The notes under the pieces: model-generated
What the model saw: only the letters and a program-made list of their open reading frames with translations
What the model was told of the DNA's origin: nothing
The model's database searches: none
Shown here: positions 61,619-64,000 of the stretch, one piece after another
How positions within the stretch are numbered: position 1 is the stretch's first letter
Layout of the letters: every line of letters starts with the position of its first letter
Program-made: the position numbers and the translations under genes
DNA from: Flaccisagitta enflata
Lineage: Eukaryota > Chaetognatha > Sagittoidea > Aphragmophora
NCBI GenBank assembly: GCA_965153355.1
Contig: OZ231126.1
Span: 49,786,001-49,850,000, forward strand
Reading direction: 5' to 3'
Length of the DNA: 64,000 nucleotides

Positions 61619-62340
61619 GACGGCCTCAACGACCTAATCCCGGCCTCAACGACCTAATCCCGGCCTCAACGACCTAATCCCGGCCTAAATGACCTAATCC
61701 CGGCCTCAACGACCTAATCCCGGCCTCAACGACCTAATCCCGGCCTCAACGACCTAATCCCAGCCTCAACGACCTAATCCCGGCCTCAACGACCTAATCC
61801 CAGCCTCAACGACCTAATCCCGGCCTCAACGACCTAATCCCGGCCTCAACGACCTAATCCCAGCCTCAACGACCTAATCCCGGCCTCAACGACCTAATCC
61901 CGGCCTCAACGACCTAATCCCGGCCTCAACGACCTATTCCCGGCCTCAACGACCTAATCCCGGCCTCAATGACCTAATCCCGGCTTCAATGACCTAATCC
62001 CGGCCTCAACAACCAAATCCCTGCCTCAACAACCTAATCCCTGCCCCAACGACCTAATCCCTGCCCCAACGACCTAATTCCTTGCCTCAACGACCTAATC
62101 CCTGCCTCAACGACCTAATCCCAACCTCAATGAATAAATCTCGACCTCAACCACCAAAACCCAACCTAATCCCAGTCTTAATGACCTAATCCTGGCGTCA
62201 ACAACCTAATCCCAGCCTTAGCGAGCTTATCAAGACCTCAGCATCTTATTGAGGCCACAGCAACCTAATCGCGGCCTGAGCGACCTAATTGCGGCCTAGA
62301 AGACCTAATCCTGGCCTCAGCGACCAAATTGTGGCCACAT
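61619..62340. repeat. 20-bp minisatellite CGGCCTCAACGACCTAATCC
   Basis: About 36 units. The first 19 (to about 61980) are nearly identical. Units then accumulate substitutions and indels to 62340, so the array has a young end and an old end. Perfect 20-bp phase means no single reading frame is preserved and no protein is implied. Confidence 0.97.
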
Positions 62341-62393
62341 CTTAATGACAGACTCATCAATTTAACTGTGCAGCGGAGTTGTTACCCGAAGAC

Positions 62394-62688
62394 TTTTAGT
62401 CGCGGACACACGACTACACCTTGCCGTGTCGGTTGGTCCGTCCGTCGGTCCCTCTGCAATATTTTTAGTTATAGACACCCAGCTCTATAAGAGGCTTTGT
62501 CTGTCCATCGGTCTGTTCGTCTGTGGTGATCGAGTTGGAAAGTCTGAAAATGCGCATTTTTGCCCCTGCCCACCCGTCCGCAACTGGTATTGGCCGTGTA
62601 TCTGGCCTTGTTGAATTGCAATCGGTTTTTTGCAATATTGCTCCTGCCCAACTATCCGCGACTGGATTGCCATGTATCTGGCCTTGTT
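62394..62688 (+). mobile_element. Helentron-like element, CCTTGCCGTGTC subfamily, interrupted
   Basis: TTTTAGTCGCGGACACACGA, CTACACCTTGCCGTGTCGG, (CCGT), GCAATATTTTT, then a nested element, then GAATTGC...TGCTCCTGCCCAACTATC, CGCGACTGGATTGCCATGTA and CCTTGTT. The 3' word ATCCGCGACT is the inverse complement of the start AGTCGCGGAC except for one base. Confidence 0.85.
62465..62611 (+). mobile_element. Helentron-like element, AGTTGCGGAC subfamily, nested
   Basis: Inserted in the AATATTTTT of the surrounding element. It starts TAGTTATAGACACCC, has CTATAAGAGGCTTTGTCTG, GATCGAGTTGGAAAGTC and GCCCCTGCCCACCCGTCCGC, and ends AACTGGTATTGGCCGTGTAT with CTGGCCTTGTT. Comparison with the empty site in the 29.3-kb copy shows no target duplication. 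Confidence 0.88.
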
Positions 62689-62859
62689 AACTTAGTCATG
62701 GTATGGGCCTCAGTTTAGTGCAGTGATCAAACAAAGATGAAGCATTTGCGGAGATAAGATCCATAAAATAAGTTTCTACAAGAAGCAGAATTTTAACGAT
62801 CATTTGAAGAAAAAAAATTGAACAAATACATTCATCTTTAACATTGTCCTCATGCTCTA

Positions 62860-63135
62860 TAATAATTGTTTAGCTTCATTGTCCTTCTTTTCTTTTCCTT
62901 TTATGTTCCTTTCCTTTATCATTGTTATTCGTCTCCTCTTCTTCATTGTTTTTTTCCATCAATTCATTGTTGTCATTTTTCTTTTTCTCTTTTTCGTCGT
63001 TTTATCCCTTCGGCTTCAGTGTCATTGTTTTTCCCTTCTACTGCTGTTGTTCAACTTCATTATCATTGTTATTTTCCTTCTTCGTCGTCGTTCTTCACTT
63101 TCACCGTCGCTGTTCTTCTTCTTCAGCTTCGTTCT
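62860..63135. other. pyrimidine-rich leader of the next minisatellite
   Basis: CTT/CGTCGTT-rich sequence without regular units. It grades into the 63.14-kb array. Confidence 0.6.
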
Positions 63136-63137
63136 CC

Positions 63138-63435
63138 TTCAGGATGGTCGTCGTTCTCCTTCAGCCTCATCGTCGTTCTCCTTAAGCCTCGTCGTCGTTC
63201 TCCTTTAGCCTCGCCGTCGTTCTCCTTCAGCCTTGTCGTCGTTCTCCTTCAGCCTCGTCGTCGTTCTCCTTCAGCCTCGTTGTCGTTCTCCTTCAGCCTC
63301 GTCGTCGTTCTCCTTCAGCCTCGTCGTCGTTCTCCTTCAGCCTCGTCGTCGTTCTCCTTCAGCCTTGTTATCATTCTTCTTCAGCATCGTCGTTGTTCTT
63401 CAGCATCCTTGTTGTTCATCTTCAGCATCTTTGTC
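63138..63435. repeat. 18-bp minisatellite GTCGTTCTCCTTCAGCCTC
   Basis: About 16 units, 18-19 bp long, best conserved 63185-63360 and eroding on the right (CATCGTTGTTCTTCAG). The plus frame gives repeated FSFSLVVVLLQPRRRSPSAS. Although 18 bp keeps frame, several 19-bp units and stops argue against a gene. Confidence 0.9.
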
Positions 63436-63479
63436 TTTCTTTCATTAGTTGTTTTTGTCCTTTTCCTTCATTGTCGCTG

Positions 63480-64000
63480 TGTATACCGGGCCAAATAACT
63501 TCTGGAATGTATCATTATTGAAAATACCAGTATTGTGCACAATTAAAGTTGATTCTGACGTCATATGGCTCACTGTTTGAGTATTATGAAACTAGTACTC
63601 CATGAGTTCTTTTTTTCCAAACGCTTGGAGACGAAGAATATTCATCTTACCTTGCTATAAAAAATTCCTGAGGTAGGAAACACTTCTCGCCGTTTCTCCG
63701 CCAAAGTTCCCCATGATAGGACCAAAAGAAATCAAGTAATGAAAAAAATGAGAAAAAAATAGAATCTCCGATCAGCGTCTTTGCAGTAAATTGATGCTTG
63801 CGGATATAAGATTCATCTACAACCATTTTCTCTTGATCATTGCTCGAAATCCCTGATGCATGTTTTCATACAATCTTTCGTACTATCACCATTTCTACCT
63901 GAGGACGCATCCATGTCAACCATAAATGTGATTTGGTTGAGAACATTTTCCTTCTCGTTCCTTCCTGATTCTTTTTTTCGTCTCTTCTTTTTTCTCTCCT
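63480..64000. other. no supported gene at window end
   Basis: Unique AT-rich sequence. No splice-bounded frame was identified before the window stops. Confidence 0.4.

Noticed and set aside
61619-62340. CRISPR or coding repeat
   Set aside because: Units are contiguous 20-mers without spacers, and a 20-bp period breaks any reading frame.
62866-63498. 210-codon protein with repeated RRRSPSAS
   Set aside because: Encoded by an 18-19-bp minisatellite and pyrimidine-rich DNA, with no domain or start context. Unit-length changes shift the frame.

Overview
The window is eukaryotic and almost certainly from an invertebrate animal. Coding blocks are short exons with GT-AG borders, separated by introns full of microsatellites. 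There is an animal-type non-LTR retrotransposon, Tc1/mariner relics and a very high load of repeats. No bacterial operon, rRNA or confident complete single-exon host gene is visible. I cannot place the species. Most long open frames here are translations of (CT)n, (GTT)n, (TTTC)n or (CAA)n runs and are not genes.

Layout: 0.6-1.9 kb is a TA-flanked foldback transposon. 2-12 kb is repeat-rich intergenic DNA with several copies of one short mobile family and two palindromes. 13.2-13.7 kb holds a candidate small secreted-protein gene (minus). 14.1-22.2 kb is a roughly 90-bp satellite with higher-order structure, interrupted at 20.9-21.6 kb. 20.9-27.6 kb holds three phase-compatible plus-strand exons. 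22.8-23.9 kb is a second minisatellite-bearing repeat. 27.9-29.2 kb and 37.6-38.9 kb are inverted, near-identical 1.3-kb arms, each carrying the same exons of an unrecognised gene. Between them lie two (CT)n tracts and a decayed LINE (30.0-35.5 kb) whose ORF1 has an SGNH-esterase-like domain. 37.5-43.7 kb is the better copy of that gene (minus, eight exons with perfectly matching phases). Further minus-strand candidate exons lie at 50.3, 51.4 and 53.1 kb. 40.3-41.1 kb is a Tc1-like element with a transposase relic. 45.6-47.3 kb is a giant member of the short mobile family. 47.7-48.8 kb is one TA-flanked inverted-repeat element nested in another. 53.6-57.3 kb is a 3.7-kb palindromic element with minisatellite arms. 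60.3-63.5 kb holds more mobile copies, a tRNA-like Pol III promoter and two minisatellites.

The most distinctive feature is the short mobile family, with about 20 copies or pieces. It begins after a T run with a hairpin (AGTCGCG...CGCGACT or AGTTGCG...CGCAACT). It contains (CCGT)n and often a growable minisatellite, then a second copy of the 5' terminal word in inverse complement, then a small hairpin, and it ends CCTTGTT. Bases of the 5' and 3' words change together between subfamilies, and one nested insertion shows clean T-site insertion without target duplication. This fits a Helentron-associated (HINE/DINE-like) rolling-circle family. No autonomous Rep/helicase partner is in the window.
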